Assembly: GCA_963920575.1 (NCBI GenBank)
Contig: OY986969.1
Span: forward strand, 4,288,001-4,352,000
Length of the DNA stretch: 64,000 bases
Source of the DNA: Narthecium ossifragum
Lineage: Eukaryota; Streptophyta; Magnoliopsida; Dioscoreales; Nartheciaceae
Direction of reading: 5' to 3'
Positions 44,701 to 56,112 of this stretch are shown in pieces; position 1 is the stretch's first letter; each line of letters opens with the position of its first letter. The notes beneath the pieces were generated by a model. It was not told the DNA's origin, did no database searches, and saw nothing but the letters and a program-made list of their open reading frames with translations. Both the position numbers and the translations under genes were made by a program.

Positions 44701-45550
44701 AGTTTTCTTGCAAAATTGGCAATATCTATTCTTGTGGGCTTTCTCATGGTTGCCACGATCACCATTTTCTGACTTTCGATTGTTTTCATGCCTCCCACGT
44801 CCGCGACCACGTCCACGATAGCCACCTCTACCGCGTCCGCGTCCAGTGTGCCTTTGATCAGTAGTACCTTCACCATTTTTGTCCTTGACCTCCACCTTGA
44901 CCTGAAAAGCTTGATCAACATTCTTCTCGGCTGACCTATTCATCCTTTCTTCATGAGTTAGAAGTGAACCCATCAGTTCATTAAGAGAGAAGATGGACAA
45001 GTCCTTAGACTCCTCAATGGCAGTTACATCATGATCAAATTTTGCTGGCAAACTCCTCAAAACCTTTTCTACCACTTTCTGATCTGTAATATTTTCTCCA
45101 AATGTCCTTATTTGATATAGTGACAGAAATTCTAGAGGAAAAATCCTGAACAGACTCCCCATTCTTTATAAACATGGTCTCAAATTCTCTACGAAGAGTT
45201 TGAAGTTTCACAGTGGTTACTTTCTTGTCACCATGAAATTCTTGCTTCAAGGTAGTCCAAGCATCCTTTGATTTGGTGGCATTGGCAATCCGGGGAAATA
45301 TAGTATTTGTCACTGCTTGTTGTAAGACAAGTAGAGCCTTCGCATCTCTCTTATGAAGCTCCTTCAGATCTGCTCCTTTATCCACAGCTTTCGAGCTTTC
45401 TGTTTCTGTATAACAATTTTCAACTAGATCCTAAAGATCATGTGAAATAAAAAATGTCCTCATTTCGATACTCCAAAACTCATAATTTCCCCCATTAAAA
45501 ATAGGTATCAAAGATTGTAAGAGGTTGAGAGTGTTCATACCATTCGACAT
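41701..45550 (-). pseudogene. Ty1/Copia polyprotein, decayed and truncated
   Basis: Reading right to left. Gag begins MSNGMNTLNLLQSL at 45550, with a stop near 45430 and a frameshift near 45130. The knuckle CQFCKKTGHTEPYC, protease DSGCSNHMTG, pre-integrase HLRYSHLHFNG...CEGCVYGKQHR and the integrase core (VHADICGP, FTDDFSR) follow to 43900. 43557-43900 is out of frame. RT has DVKSAFLNG and YVDDIIYTG (43068-41809). RNase H runs to FCDNKATISMTKNPVF, then stops at 41701 where an LTR is inserted. The order INT-RT-RH marks Copia. Several stops and frameshifts make it inactive. Confidence 0.93.
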
Positions 45551-45658
45551 AATGAATCACCACCATCAAATTACCTCTCTAAAGTTCCCTTGCTTCAGCA
45601 ATGATCTCCGCATCACACAATAATCTCCACAACACACGCCAAGCACAATCAAAACCTA

Positions 45659-45670
45659 GCTCTGATACCA
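45659..45670 (-). other. Primer-binding site, tRNA-Met type
   Basis: Minus strand TGGTATCAGAGC, three bases inside the LTR end. Confidence 0.9.
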
Positions 45671-45673
45671 CAA

Positions 45674-45935
45674 TGAAGGATAAACTAACAAATATGGAGC
45701 TTCTTCACACCAGAGAGATGAGAACAACAATAGGAATAATCTATTGATAGAGAGCTAATACAAAGATCATAACAACTGATTCTGTTACTAGATATTTAGA
45801 GACAACACACTACGTGGCCTACAAAGGTAGCCACTAAGAAAACCACTCCTAAAGATAAGGTCAGCAACAACCCACTACTAACAAACTTTACACATAAGCA
45901 AACAAATAAAGCAATTAAAAATCTCCCCAACTCCA
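45674..45935 (-). repeat. 5' LTR of the Copia element
   Basis: About 262 bp. Minus strand begins TGGAGTTGGGGAG and ends ATCCTTCA next to the primer site. The 3' LTR is missing. Confidence 0.75.
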
Positions 45936-45953
45936 CTACTAGTACGTGCATGT

Positions 45954-46325
45954 ATGAGAACGTGGGATTTGCATCAAACTTCATCACTGTTCGTTTTTCG
46001 TTTCAACTCCTCGGAGGACTGGCTGAAGACAATAACTGGCGGCCCATGGCGGGTGGGAGGCCGGAGCCTCTCCATTTTTTGTTGGCAAGATGATTTCCAT
46101 CCCCGGGAGGATTCGTTGCTCTTCCGTCCGATGTGCATAAAGTTTCCCGGTCAGTTCTGAAGGTTGACACCTCCTCAGCCATGGCGATGCGCTATCGGTT
46201 AGCTCGAGTGTGCGTCAAAGTTCGCTTGGATGTGTCGGTAAGAGATGGGATTTGGATCAGGTGCAGGGATGATCCCAACGGTGCCTTCTTCCAGAAATTT
46301 CCCGATATGAAAGACGCGGGTTAAT
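45954..46325 (+). pseudogene. LINE ORF1 fragment (DUF4283 domain)
   Basis: Two overlapping frames give FNSSEDWLKTITGGPWRVGG, SLSIFCWQDDFHP and, after a shift and an apparent internal deletion near 46155, VLKVDTSSAMAMRYRLARVC and GIWIRCRDD. This is the DUF4283 region of plant L1-type ORF1. The zinc knuckle and the RT ORF are missing, as in a truncated copy. Confidence 0.8.
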
Positions 46326-48190
46326 GACACATAACACCGAAAAAGGTACTATTCACAATAAACATAGGGGTATTGGTCCAAAACCCCAAATCTAGCATCC
46401 TCTTTGTCCAAAACACCATACTATTTGTCAAAAATCCCATACAATCTTTTTTTGGGGTAAATAAGCCCAAATTGGATAAAATAAAAGACCAAAACATGAT
46501 GATACCCACAAACATCTATACATCCCCTTGAATATATCATCAGAAATCAATTATAATATTCATCAACTCTCATGCATGAAATAGAAACAATATCCATGAA
46601 TTTATTCTTTAAGTCATAGTCACATAAAAGTAGAGTAAATACAAGCATGTCGTAACACACTTCCAATACTTCAACATATTTAATCATAATTCAAAAATAA
46701 CCTTAACACTCCAGTGTGTGAATAAAGTTCCACATGCATCAGAGTCTCCATTATATCCAAGCATTCAACTATTCAAGATCAACATTCTAAGCATGCATAT
46801 ATTTTCCACTATCACATAACAATATCTGTTCTTTTTTTTCAGACACATATTTTTTTCTTTAGGAAATTCAACCGTTTTACGCGAACAACATGCTGGTTAG
46901 GCACACTGCCCGGTTACTAGGTATGAAATCCTTTTTTTTTCTCATTTCTCTTTTTTTTCTATTTTTTTTCAGGTAATTCAACTGTTTTACGCGAACAGAA
47001 CGCTGGCTAGGCACCCTGCCCGGTTACTAAGTTGAAAACCCTACACTTTTCAAGCACATACACTTTTTGTGAACAGAAAATTGCATGTATTCGTGTATCT
47101 TCTGTGACATGACCGAGAACAATAAATCTATCCCAGTCTTAGGCTCAGAATCTAATTTCAGCTCTTCAACATGTGAAAGTGAACATGTGCATTAGGATAT
47201 GTCAAGTTATCCCTAAATCATGGTAAAAGTGTTAAAGTATAGAACTCATGTCATGCATAGCTAAATTTACTAAATCTTATATGACATACAAGTTTCAAAA
47301 TAATTCATAAGATAAATTTCTAAAACACGCATCTTTGTCAAATTATATCATAATTTCATTCTTCTGATAAAATCTAAGGGATGTATAATAGACATGAATT
47401 CCCTAAGAATTCTACCCGCCAACTTAAATGTAATTGTCCTCAATTACATTAAGTCATAAAAATAAAGTAATGTATAAAGGGTAGAGATCACCATAAGATC
47501 GTGTCAGAATAGTCGTCTTCCGCATTATAATCACCACCTCGCCCACACAACGGAAACATCGCCACCGACAAAATGCATGTCTCTAGAAAATACAATCTAT
47601 ATCTGGCATTAATATCCGCCCATGAGTAATGTACAAAGGAAAACCTGTCATAAAAATACCTTTCCAAAAAATCAAATAGAATAGAATGGAAAATATATCA
47701 TTAATAGCAAAAAGGCATATAAATTATTAAAAATTTCGGCAGAGTCTCCTTTGTATTTCTTGAATATGTAGCCTATACAATCATTCATCCACATAATTTA
47801 AAATATAGACATTAAATCATCCATGCGCAACACCAAAAATATTCAGCATCAATAATATCGTGATCGAAAATCAAGACCGTCCGATTGGAAAATGGATCAC
47901 TGTAGCCTCTGGATCATGTATGGCAGCCAATGGACGGCTGAGAGCTCGCCGGAGGTGGTCAACGGTGAAACTTTATCGCCGGAGGACGGGAAGGGCTGGG
48001 ATAGAATCGTGTAAGGCCAAGGAGTTTACTGGTGAAGTCTGATCGAAGCATAGTGGCCTCCAGACGACGGAACGGCGGTGGATGGCTTTGAGGAAGATGG
48101 CCGGAGTTGGAATCCGGCGGTTGGAGCTTCAGTCTAGATAGGCAAGGATAGAGGAAGGATCGTGGAGGCCGAAGGAACTCACCTATGGGA
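46326..48190. other. Non-coding stretch, probably 3' part of a non-autonomous gypsy element
   Basis: AT-rich with no ORF. 46330-46530 resembles a MITE. A 65-bp direct repeat lies at 46855-47040. The left boundary and any 3' LTR of the element to the right are not found. Confidence 0.45.
46861..47035. repeat. Imperfect 65-bp direct repeat
   Basis: The stretch with TTTTACGCGAACA and GCCCGGTTACTA occurs at 46861-46921 and again at 46972-47030, about 112 bp apart. Confidence 0.8.
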
Positions 48191-48749
48191 TTTAATTTCA
48201 GAATAGGAGTTCCGGGAGGTGGATAGAAGATGGTCGGAGAGGTTGAGACCGTCGGTGGTGAGATCCAGTGATCTAGGCCGCAAGCAAAGTTTTTGATGGG
48301 TGGGAAGTGTTCGTGGCAGCCGGAGGACACTTCTGGAGGTGGCTAAGGGCGTTGGGAAGCAGTGGAAGAGGTGATCGGAGATGGCGGATGAAACAGGGGA
48401 GGCTCACCGGCGTCGGAGGAGGTGATATTGAGGGAATAAGAGGTCGGGAGGAGGTATAGGAGAAGATGGTGGTGATGTAGGTGTTGGTTTGGAGGGATGG
48501 GGATGGCCGGAGAGACGGCGACGGTGGGCAGCGTCGTCGGCTCGGGGACGAGCCGACGAGCCGGGACGACGAGTTGTGAGAAGAGATAGAGCGAGAGGAG
48601 AGAGGAAAAACGAGGAAAAGAAAGGAAATTTAGAAAAAATCCGAAAAAATAGAAACAAAACATAGAAAAATCTTAAAAATTAAGGAAAATTCTAAAAACT
48701 CGGAAAAAATCTGAAAAACTACTAGGTTGCCTCCCAGGAAACGCTCGGT

Positions 48750-50735
48750 TTATCGTCTTCCGCTCGACGTTATGCTATAAAGATCAAAACCAAATTTGGG
48801 TGGCCGATGGTTCCAAGTGAAGAAATACATTGATTGAAGCATATAGAAGATGTGCAAACATAATTCATCAAAGATGAAAGACTGGTCCCAAGTAATGAAA
48901 TCATTAAAAAATTTAGTTAGTGACCAATCACCATCCTGCAAACCATGTGTTTCAATAAATCTGTCTATCATCATATAGGTTTTTGGTGGTCGATGGGTGA
49001 AAGTAAAGAAATACATGTTCCTAAGAATGGCGAGGAGGTGCAAACATGTTTTATCACAGAATAAAGAAGGATTCATGGCAAACAATTCAGTAAAAGTTTT
49101 AATCATGGGCCAATTGTCATCCTTCAAGCCATGAATTTCAATAAAAAGATCCATCCTCAAGTGGTCTTTTGGAGGTCGATGATTTGAGGTAAAGAAATAC
49201 ATGGTCCGAAGAAGGGTAAAGCCATGCAAACAAGCTTCGTCAAAGAAAAAGGGAATGTCCGTAGCGAACAAAGTGCTAGAAGTATGAGAGGTCTTTATAA
49301 GATCTTTGATGAAGTTTCGATGAAAATGAGCATAGTCTCTACTCAAAATAAGGTCTGTCCTCCCCAAATGTTCAACTAGTGTGGATGACATGAATGGTAG
49401 AAGCTCAAATTGAGGCTTTCTAAAGGAGGTCTCACAAGGATCATCTAAGTCATTCAAATCATCAAAAATAGGTATAACATCATCCAACACATCAAGGACT
49501 GGTACGCCATTATTGCAAGCACCATCAATCTCATAATCCTCCAAAACCGGTAAAACATACTTCTCATCCGATGCATCAAAAATTGGCTTAATATCATCGC
49601 TAATATCAAACACAGGTGGATAATCGTCACAAACATTGTCATCAATATATCCATCGGAAACCGGTAAGTTCTCATCAATAACATCATTGACATCAAATGC
49701 CGACAATATATCCTTACAAACATCATTATCATTCTTTTCGTTGGAAGCCGGCAAGTTATCACAAACCACATCACCATCACATGCATCGTAATCATTTAAA
49801 GGATAAGCATCAACAACATGATCATCACGCATATGAAGTACCAAGTCATGCATGCATTTATCAATACCATTATCCTCAAGAAACACCGGAGGCACCGATT
49901 CATTCACATCACAATGCATATTATCATCTAAAGTATCACGAACCGGTAATACCTCAAAAGGAATCTCATCGTTGCTTGTATCATAAACATTGGTAAGATG
50001 AGCATCACTATTATCATCATCAACATCATAAATAATATGAGGTATTTGTCCTTTCATCCAATCAATATGTGCTGCCGACCCCAGATCATTAATAATATCA
50101 TCACACATTGGCGAAACATCATTCAAATCATCATGACAAAGTGAAGTCTCATTAGGAATCACATAATTGCATGTGTCACTAACATTGGTAAATTGAGTAT
50201 CACAAGTATCATCATTAGAACTAGGAAGTACCGACTCATTCCCACACTCATCAACCTCATCATCATATGAATCCATCAAAGAAGCTAGTTGTCTAATTCG
50301 GGCTTCCATATTGGCTAATAATTGTGAATGAGAATGTAGGATTGGTGTTAGTTCCTCAAAAGTCTCTAAAGCCTTAAGAATCCTTTCCTTTATAGCCGGA
50401 TCTATTTGTGGTTGTGGTGCAAGGGGAAGGGATGGCTCATACCAATGTTGGGGTGGTGAGTATTGTGTTTGAGAAGGATAAGACGGTTCAAAGTTTGGAT
50501 TAAAGTATGGGTTCAGTATGCTATAATCTTGTGACTGAACATTTGCAGGATAGTAACCTTGGGATTGCCAATCATGGTATGGATGATCACTCAAATCCGG
50601 ATCATAGGTGTATGAATGAGAATCATAAGACGGGTTTGAGAAATCATATGTATCGTTAACATAAGTGGGTGCACAACTAGATGGTAAAAAGTAATCGTTC
50701 AATGTGGCACCCGATGCCATATAATTATCGGCCAT
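48750..50735 (-). CDS. Unknown ORF of non-autonomous gypsy element; Asp-rich with three 62-residue repeats
   Basis: The frame extends to 50768, but the Met at 50735 (MADNYMASGATLNDYFLP) matches the start of the related ORF at 59285. Counting from 50768: Tyr/Pro-rich N-terminus (12-130); a short helical stretch with a heptad look (ERILKALETFEELTPILHS); an Asp/Asn-rich region with many VPVLD/IPIFDD motifs (about 165-440); then FELLPFMSSTLVEHLG, and three tandem repeats starting MYFFT at residues 523, 585 and 647, exactly 62 apart, each with HRPPK followed by FIExHGLxDxxW and a CLH segment. No gag, protease or RT motif is present. I do not recognise the family. It could be a diverged structural protein. 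Confidence 0.75.
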   Translation of the reverse strand: MADNYMASGATLNDYFLPSSCAPTYVNDTYDFSNPSYDSHSYTYDPDLSDHPYHDWQSQGYYPANVQSQDYSILNPYFNPNFEPSYPSQTQYSPPQHWYEPSLPLAPQPQIDPAIKERILKALETFEELTPILHSHSQLLANMEARIRQLASLMDSYDDEVDECGNESVLPSSNDDTCDTQFTNVSDTCNYVIPNETSLCHDDLNDVSPMCDDIINDLGSAAHIDWMKGQIPHIIYDVDDDNSDAHLTNVYDTSNDEIPFEVLPVRDTLDDNMHCDVNESVPPVFLEDNGIDKCMHDLVLHMRDDHVVDAYPLNDYDACDGDVVCDNLPASNEKNDNDVCKDILSAFDVNDVIDENLPVSDGYIDDNVCDDYPPVFDISDDIKPIFDASDEKYVLPVLEDYEIDGACNNGVPVLDVLDDVIPIFDDLNDLDDPCETSFRKPQFELLPFMSSTLVEHLGRTDLILSRDYAHFHRNFIKDLIKTSHTSSTLFATDIPFFFDEACLHGFTLLRTMYFFTSNHRPPKDHLRMDLFIEIHGLKDDNWPMIKTFTELFAMNPSLFCDKTCLHLLAILRNMYFFTFTHRPPKTYMMIDRFIETHGLQDGDWSLTKFFNDFITWDQSFIFDELCLHIFYMLQSMYFFTWNHRPPKFGFDLYSITSSGRR

Positions 50736-51030
50736 GTATAAATAATTAATTAAACAAGGACCAAGCAAAAAGTTAAAAATACGTCACAAGGGGCTGGTCC
50801 AAGCACGAGACGTCCGTCGTCGACCGTAGATTATCGATTCTCTTTGTGTCGGCGTCTCCTAGCAACAGAAAAATAGGCAATGTAAGCACAAATCGCTTTC
50901 TTTTTTTTTTTAATTTTTTTTTAAATTTTTAAATTTTTTTAATTTTTAATTTTTTTTAATATAATAAGCATAAGAAAATAACTAATTGAATTAAAAATAC
51001 ACTAAGCAATTAACTTAACTACTATTCTAT

Positions 51031-51048
51031 TCCCCGGCAACGGCGCCA
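51031..51048 (-). other. Primer-binding site, tRNA-Asp type
   Basis: Minus strand TGGCGCCGTTGCCGGGGA, the classical plant gypsy primer site, six bases inside the LTR end. Confidence 0.92.
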
Positions 51049-51054
51049 AAATTT

Positions 51055-52702
51055 TGACACGCCTTGGAAAGTGTCGTTACCTTAACAAGGACGCCAAAAT
51101 TACAAATTTATAATCAAACTACTAACTAACTACTTTATGGGTAGATAGCAATGAGTCCGAGTCGGTCCACAGGGAAAAGAAGTGTTAAGTATAATTACCT
51201 CGTATAGTTCTAAATCAAAAGATTGATAAAGGAAATGATTTTTGATTTTTAAACTACTCTTAACTCAGATTAAACTCAACTGATTAATAATAGGATAAAT
51301 GGCCAAGAGATTTCTAATCAGTAATAAAGAACTAACTAGGTCATCCTAGGATAAAAGCAATTCAAAAGGTGTTAATGGTTTTAACAAGTCGATAGGTGAA
51401 TGGCTAGAACCCCTATCGCTCAACAAAGATTCGTAAGAAGTCTTCGTCGGAACGAAGATCAAATCAGCGGATAATTGGTATGTGAATAATCAAAGTGGTT
51501 CTAGCACTTTGAGATCGCCTAATCAATAAAGATAAAGAACGAATTGTAGGTTATACTCATAGGTCTTAATGGTTCTAGCATTAAGGTAGTGGTTCTAGCA
51601 CTCCTACAATCATAATCTAGGGTTTAGAATCCAATCCAAAGATCTAACATGGTTTTAGCATGAAAGCATCTTGAACAAGTCCTAATCCTAGCCTCTAACA
51701 TGCAATCCTCAGAACCAGCGATCGTAATATCAGCGTAACTTTCACATCCAAACTCGAAACGAGGTGATTCAAGGTTCGTTGGAAAGCTAAGATAGAGATC
51801 TACGACTTTTGTGTTTTGAGTTTTCACAAAATCCGCCTGCAAACCCACGGAAAAACCGAGACAAGACAAACCGAAATTAGGGCACAAAGAACAAACAATC
51901 CATTCACCATAATAAATATTACCAATAGATATATAAAATCTGAAATCTATCCATTAAACCATCAAAAAGTACATGCTCTGATCCATAGGAAAAACATAGA
52001 AAGATTCTCTATTACATCATAGAAATCCCTAGGCTAGAGATTAGTTACTCATCTTAGGAAGGAGATCCGTCGATGAAGGTTGTCGCCGCGCTCCACCCAT
52101 GGATCTTCCACCAAAGATCTAACCTAATTTGTGGAAAAGAAACTAAGAGAAACCCTAAGAGATGACGAAAATTCGGCCATGGAAGGCTGCCAAAACGCCC
52201 CCAAATAAGGCTATTTATAGCCTAAGACAAACCCTAACTCGGATTAGTCAATTTCCTTCTATTTTTCCCGCAGCGCCCAAAGAGATCGATCTCCTTTTGG
52301 ATGAGATCGATCTCCTTTTGGATGAGATCGATCTTGTTTTCCGTAACTGCTTCTTCTGCACCTCTGTACTAAAAATAGCATATCTTCCTCTAGGAAACTC
52401 CAAATCACGAACCGTAAAAAGTTCTGGAATCTAGACTTCAAGAGCTTTCCAACCATATATGATACATCATCTGGTTCGTCCTGAACAGGTACAGTTTTAA
52501 TGTCAAAGATGGTTCATCTTTGCTCCTTTGCTCTTTTGCTCCTAGCAGGTTCTTTATTTGTTCGTTTTAGCACCAAACTTGATCTAATCTTCGTTGAGGG
52601 TCTTTAAGCCTGAAATAGGGAAAAGACAATCAAAATAGCATTGCTCGGAGACTAACGAGACCTAGTTAAAAGGGTGATTTGTGCACTTTTCACGTCTTAT
52701 CA
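51055..52702 (-). repeat. 5' LTR of the non-autonomous gypsy-type element
   Basis: 1648 bp; plus strand starts TGACACGCC and ends GTCTTATCA. The same family as 60007-63969. The minus-strand TATA box CTATAAATAG is at 52211-52220. The next five bases (AAACA, 52703-52707) are the candidate TSD. Confidence 0.85.
52211..52333 (-). promoter_or_regulatory. LTR promoter with TATA box and three GATCGATC sites 21 bp apart
   Basis: GATCGATC starts at 52284, 52305 and 52326, each in an identical 21-bp unit (GAGATCGATCTCCTTTTGGA). The nearest lies 63 bp upstream of the TATA box. Confidence 0.75.
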
Positions 52703-53221
52703 AAACACCCTTTTCTATTTTTCCTTTCCCCCCCCCACCATTTTTCTCTCTCCTTTCTCCTTTGGCGAGACAAACCTCACCTTCTCCGCTGGCCACCCAC
52801 TCCGGCGGCCACCCCTTCCCGACGATCTCCCAAGTGACAACCCTCCCAACCTCGGATCCGAGCACCGTGACCCTGCAGCTCCTTCCCCGATGTCCTTCCG
52901 GCGATATCCAACGCGGCGTCGTCCCTCCCTTGGCCACGACCGTCTTCTTCGGCGAGATCCAACACTGGGATCCGCTCAAGGTCCATCACCCTCCTAGATC
53001 CGGCCAAATCCGCCCTCCTCACGAAGCTTCCACCCTCCTCTGGTGAGACCGCGACAACTCCTCCCAGTTTTGTCGTCACCGTGGCCACCCGACAGCTTCG
53101 CTCCGCCTGACGGCACCGTCGACACCTCCCGTCCTCGAGACCCAGCTTTCACTGGAACCCAACACCGCCCGACGAGACCTCGACGCGGCTCGTCTTTCCC
53201 AACCTCCATCCACGTCGGGGG
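52703..53221. other. GC-rich stretch left of Tekay-like LTR copy 2
   Basis: Rich in Pro/Ser/Arg chance frames on both strands, none with a recognisable domain. It continues at 55824-56100 on the other side of the inserted LTR. Confidence 0.45.
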
Positions 53222-55823
53222 TGTCATGCTCCGAGCCGCAAAGGCCCAACCATGCCAGGCGACGCGAACCGGAACCTAACTAAATACGAAATAATTTTTG
53301 GCGAGGGTTCCCTTTAGCTTACTGGTTTCCCTAAACAATTCACAAGTACCTGTAATTAACAACAATCAACAACCTCAAATGATATAATATAAAATATTTC
53401 AAAACCTCAAAGGCTACATTCAAATACATCACACTCCCGTAGGAGACTATTTAAACAGAAAGGGTGTAGATGACGATCACCGCTCCTCAGGCACCGCCAG
53501 AAACCGCCACGCCATCAAACACCTTCCCGGTAGGGGCCACTGAAGAAGAGCTAACGCCTGCACATGCAAAACGCAGGCCGGGTAGGAGTGAGCACTAAAC
53601 TTAGTAGGGTTCTACACTACGACATACAGAAAGGAGGGAACACAACAATGTCGCCTTCAAGCTAGGCCTAGGTGTGCTACGGGGTCCCATAACCCCACCA
53701 GTGTCTCTAGGTATCCAACCATGGTTACCCTAATGAACTGGGCTCATATCGGAAACACCTAGTACAGCATTACGAAGACACTGCTAGGCATGAGAAGTCT
53801 CTGCCGGGCAAGCACACCCTCTGCCTAAGGATGAAACGACGACACTGGTTGCACACTCAGCACCTGGTTTGAGGTCGACACGACCTCTAAATCATCGATC
53901 AACATGTATTCAAGTCATCTAAGCCTTTTATCAATATTGACAGAATACTACCATCCAACCTGGACCATGCTACCCGCCACGGTTCTAGAGCTAAATCCGA
54001 GCTACCCAAAAGCCTCAGATCGGCGATCAACCCATCGCCCACGCCCTATTTTTATGCATCTAACACACAATCAAAATGCATGCTATGGTCACACGCAGGT
54101 AAGAAGTAAGCATGCAATAGTATGATAAGATAACAAATAAGTCCAACTGGACTGGTACAACGATACCAATGACCGCTGCCAGCCAATCCGCAGCGGATCC
54201 CGGCATTACGACGGTACCGCGACCGTCAACCGCGAACCCCTGCAACGCAAAGCAACCCCGAAAACACAGATGAATATATAATATTATAGGGTTATTTACA
54301 TATGTAACCCTAAAAACTTGCTAAATAACATATATACCCCTACATTCTTTCATATTACATATATACCCTTACAAACATAAAAAAATTCCAAACCATACCC
54401 CTCCGTCCTCACACCGTTAAAAATGCCTTATAAAATGACCATTTTGCCCTTTATTCATGTTTATTAGGATTCAACTCACAAGGGTATGATAAGGGCAAAA
54501 TGGTCATTTTATAGAGCGTTTTTAATGATGTGAGGACGGAGGGGAGGGGTATGGTTTGGATTTTTTTTATGTTTGTAAGGGTATATATGTAATATGAAAG
54601 AATGTAGGAATACATTTGTAATTTAAGAAGTTTTGGAGGATTCAAAAGTAAATATCCCAATATTATATTATATGTTTTGAACATATAATATTATTTAAAT
54701 ATCAAGATCCCCTACTTAGAGGCTAAGCGACCTCATCGATCCGACGTCTAAACGACATCAGATTCGAGATCCAACTTAGAGAAACACAGATAAACATGTT
54801 GGGATCGACATATCTATAACCGGGAAACATCCAACGGCTCGATTACCGGGAAAACGCTAATCAAAACCATTAACTTCACTAACTACCTCTAATTGCTGCA
54901 ACACAACCCATCCGTAGGAAATTCGTAGAAATTCATAGGAAAATCTGAAAATTATGAAACCGGTTGAAGCTGAGAGTAGATCCAAATATATATAACTCTC
55001 ATGTTCATCATAAATCAATATCATGCGTGTATAGGCCGGAAACCACAGCGTAAGCCGGCTGTTCCTCAAGAACAGCAAAACTGAAAAATCCGAGTTTAAA
55101 CATGCTAATATCCTACTAAAATCTCAATCAAATCATATGAAACTCGAAATTAAGCTAACCAAGATGCACACAATAACACAAAGAACACCCAGATCTACCT
55201 GCTAGATCGAGAGAAAACCCCTAAATAAACTCAAGTAGAAAGAAACCTACCGAACTAAGCAAACCTCGATTGAATCCCCACTATTCAAGTACCAAACCGG
55301 CTTCAAACCAAGCTACAAATCTTCCTCACGTTGCCACGAGTCTAACGAGCCCTCAAACACTCAAAATGATGGTCGGAGGAGGGAGAACGGAAGGGAAGAA
55401 AGAGAACAGAAACAAACCAGAAAAACAGAGGAGGTCTCGGGCTACTTATAGGCTCGAGTTCGATCGATCGGTCCCATGACCGATTGGTCGGACTGGGCCG
55501 GGTTAAGTCGGTTCGTGTCCTTATCCGGATACGTGGGCCTCGCCAACAACCGACAATCGACACAAGTCCAATCGATGGCTCGCATACTGGCCGCCAGCTG
55601 TCCTAAAAACAAGCTTCTGCGCGCCCGAGCTTGGATCTTTCGATCCCAAGCCTGTCTAGGGTTCTAGTAAACACATAAATCAAACAAAAGGGGTTGTGTG
55701 TGTACCACACGGGTGGGAAACAAACCGACAAGGCGTAATTTACCAAATTGCCCTTGCGGTCAACAATGAGCCACGGGCTCGACCCAAGCGGTCGACCCAG
55801 GAGTAGAGGGACAGGTCCTCACA
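53222..55823. repeat. Tekay/Del-like solo LTR, copy 2, with nested MITE
   Basis: Starts TGTCATGCTCCGAGCC and ends TCCTCACA. Flanking 5-mers are GGGGG (53217-53221) and GGGAG (55824-55828), one mismatch. A 370-bp MITE plus its TSD is nested inside. A GATCGATC site at 55462 lies close to a minus-strand CTATAAG (55442-55451). Confidence 0.82.
54289..54658. mobile_element. Hairpin MITE, Mutator-like, with 9-bp TSD
   Basis: 370 bp. The two arms are near-perfect inverted copies of about 165 bp each, sharing for example CATATATACCCTTACAAAC and the arm around TAAAATGACCATTTTGCCC. A perfect 9-bp TSD AATATTATA (54280-54288, 54659-54667) places it with Mutator-type MITEs. A transcript would fold into one long hairpin. 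Confidence 0.9.
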
Positions 55824-56112
55824 GGGAGCCCATCCAAGTTCCTCCTCCCTCTTAGATTCAGTACAGAGTAATTAGAATCCGCCACCCTACTCGATCTCCA
55901 GATCCGCCTAGTCCCAAATCCGGCCATCTCACCGCCCCGCGACCCTTCCCCGGCCATTCCCAAGAGAGATCCGTCCCCCCCACCCCCCCTCGTGATCGAC
56001 CTCCTCGTCAAGCACCATTTGCATAAGCTGGTTCAAGCGAGCCAAGTGGCTAGAACCGATTCAACCCGACCAAGCAATCTGGGTCTAATATGATCCAAAT
56101 CCAAAAAGATAA
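55824..56112. other. GC-rich stretch right of Tekay-like LTR copy 2
   Basis: Continues the 52703-53221 sequence. No gene is seen. Confidence 0.4.

Larger units (their letters stand above)
48190..52702 (-). mobile_element. Non-autonomous gypsy-type LTR element with unknown ORF
   Basis: The right side has a 1648-bp LTR and an Asp-type primer site. One long ORF of unknown function follows, then the conserved block GGTTGCCTCCCAGG (about 48725-48740), common near the 3' end of Athila-like elements, then a GC-rich tail (48190-48690) that resembles 57480-58040 of the second copy. No gag or pol domain is recognised. The 3' LTR is not found, so the left boundary is approximate. Confidence 0.7.

Noticed and set aside
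48343..48663. Phe/Ser/Pro-rich ORFs after the unknown ORF, similar in both elements (also 57676-58008)
   Set aside because: Homologous DNA but pyrimidine-rich low complexity; residues are not conserved beyond composition.
52674..53279. Pro/Arg-rich ORFs before Tekay-like LTR copy 2
   Set aside because: Frames run across an LTR boundary and lack any domain.
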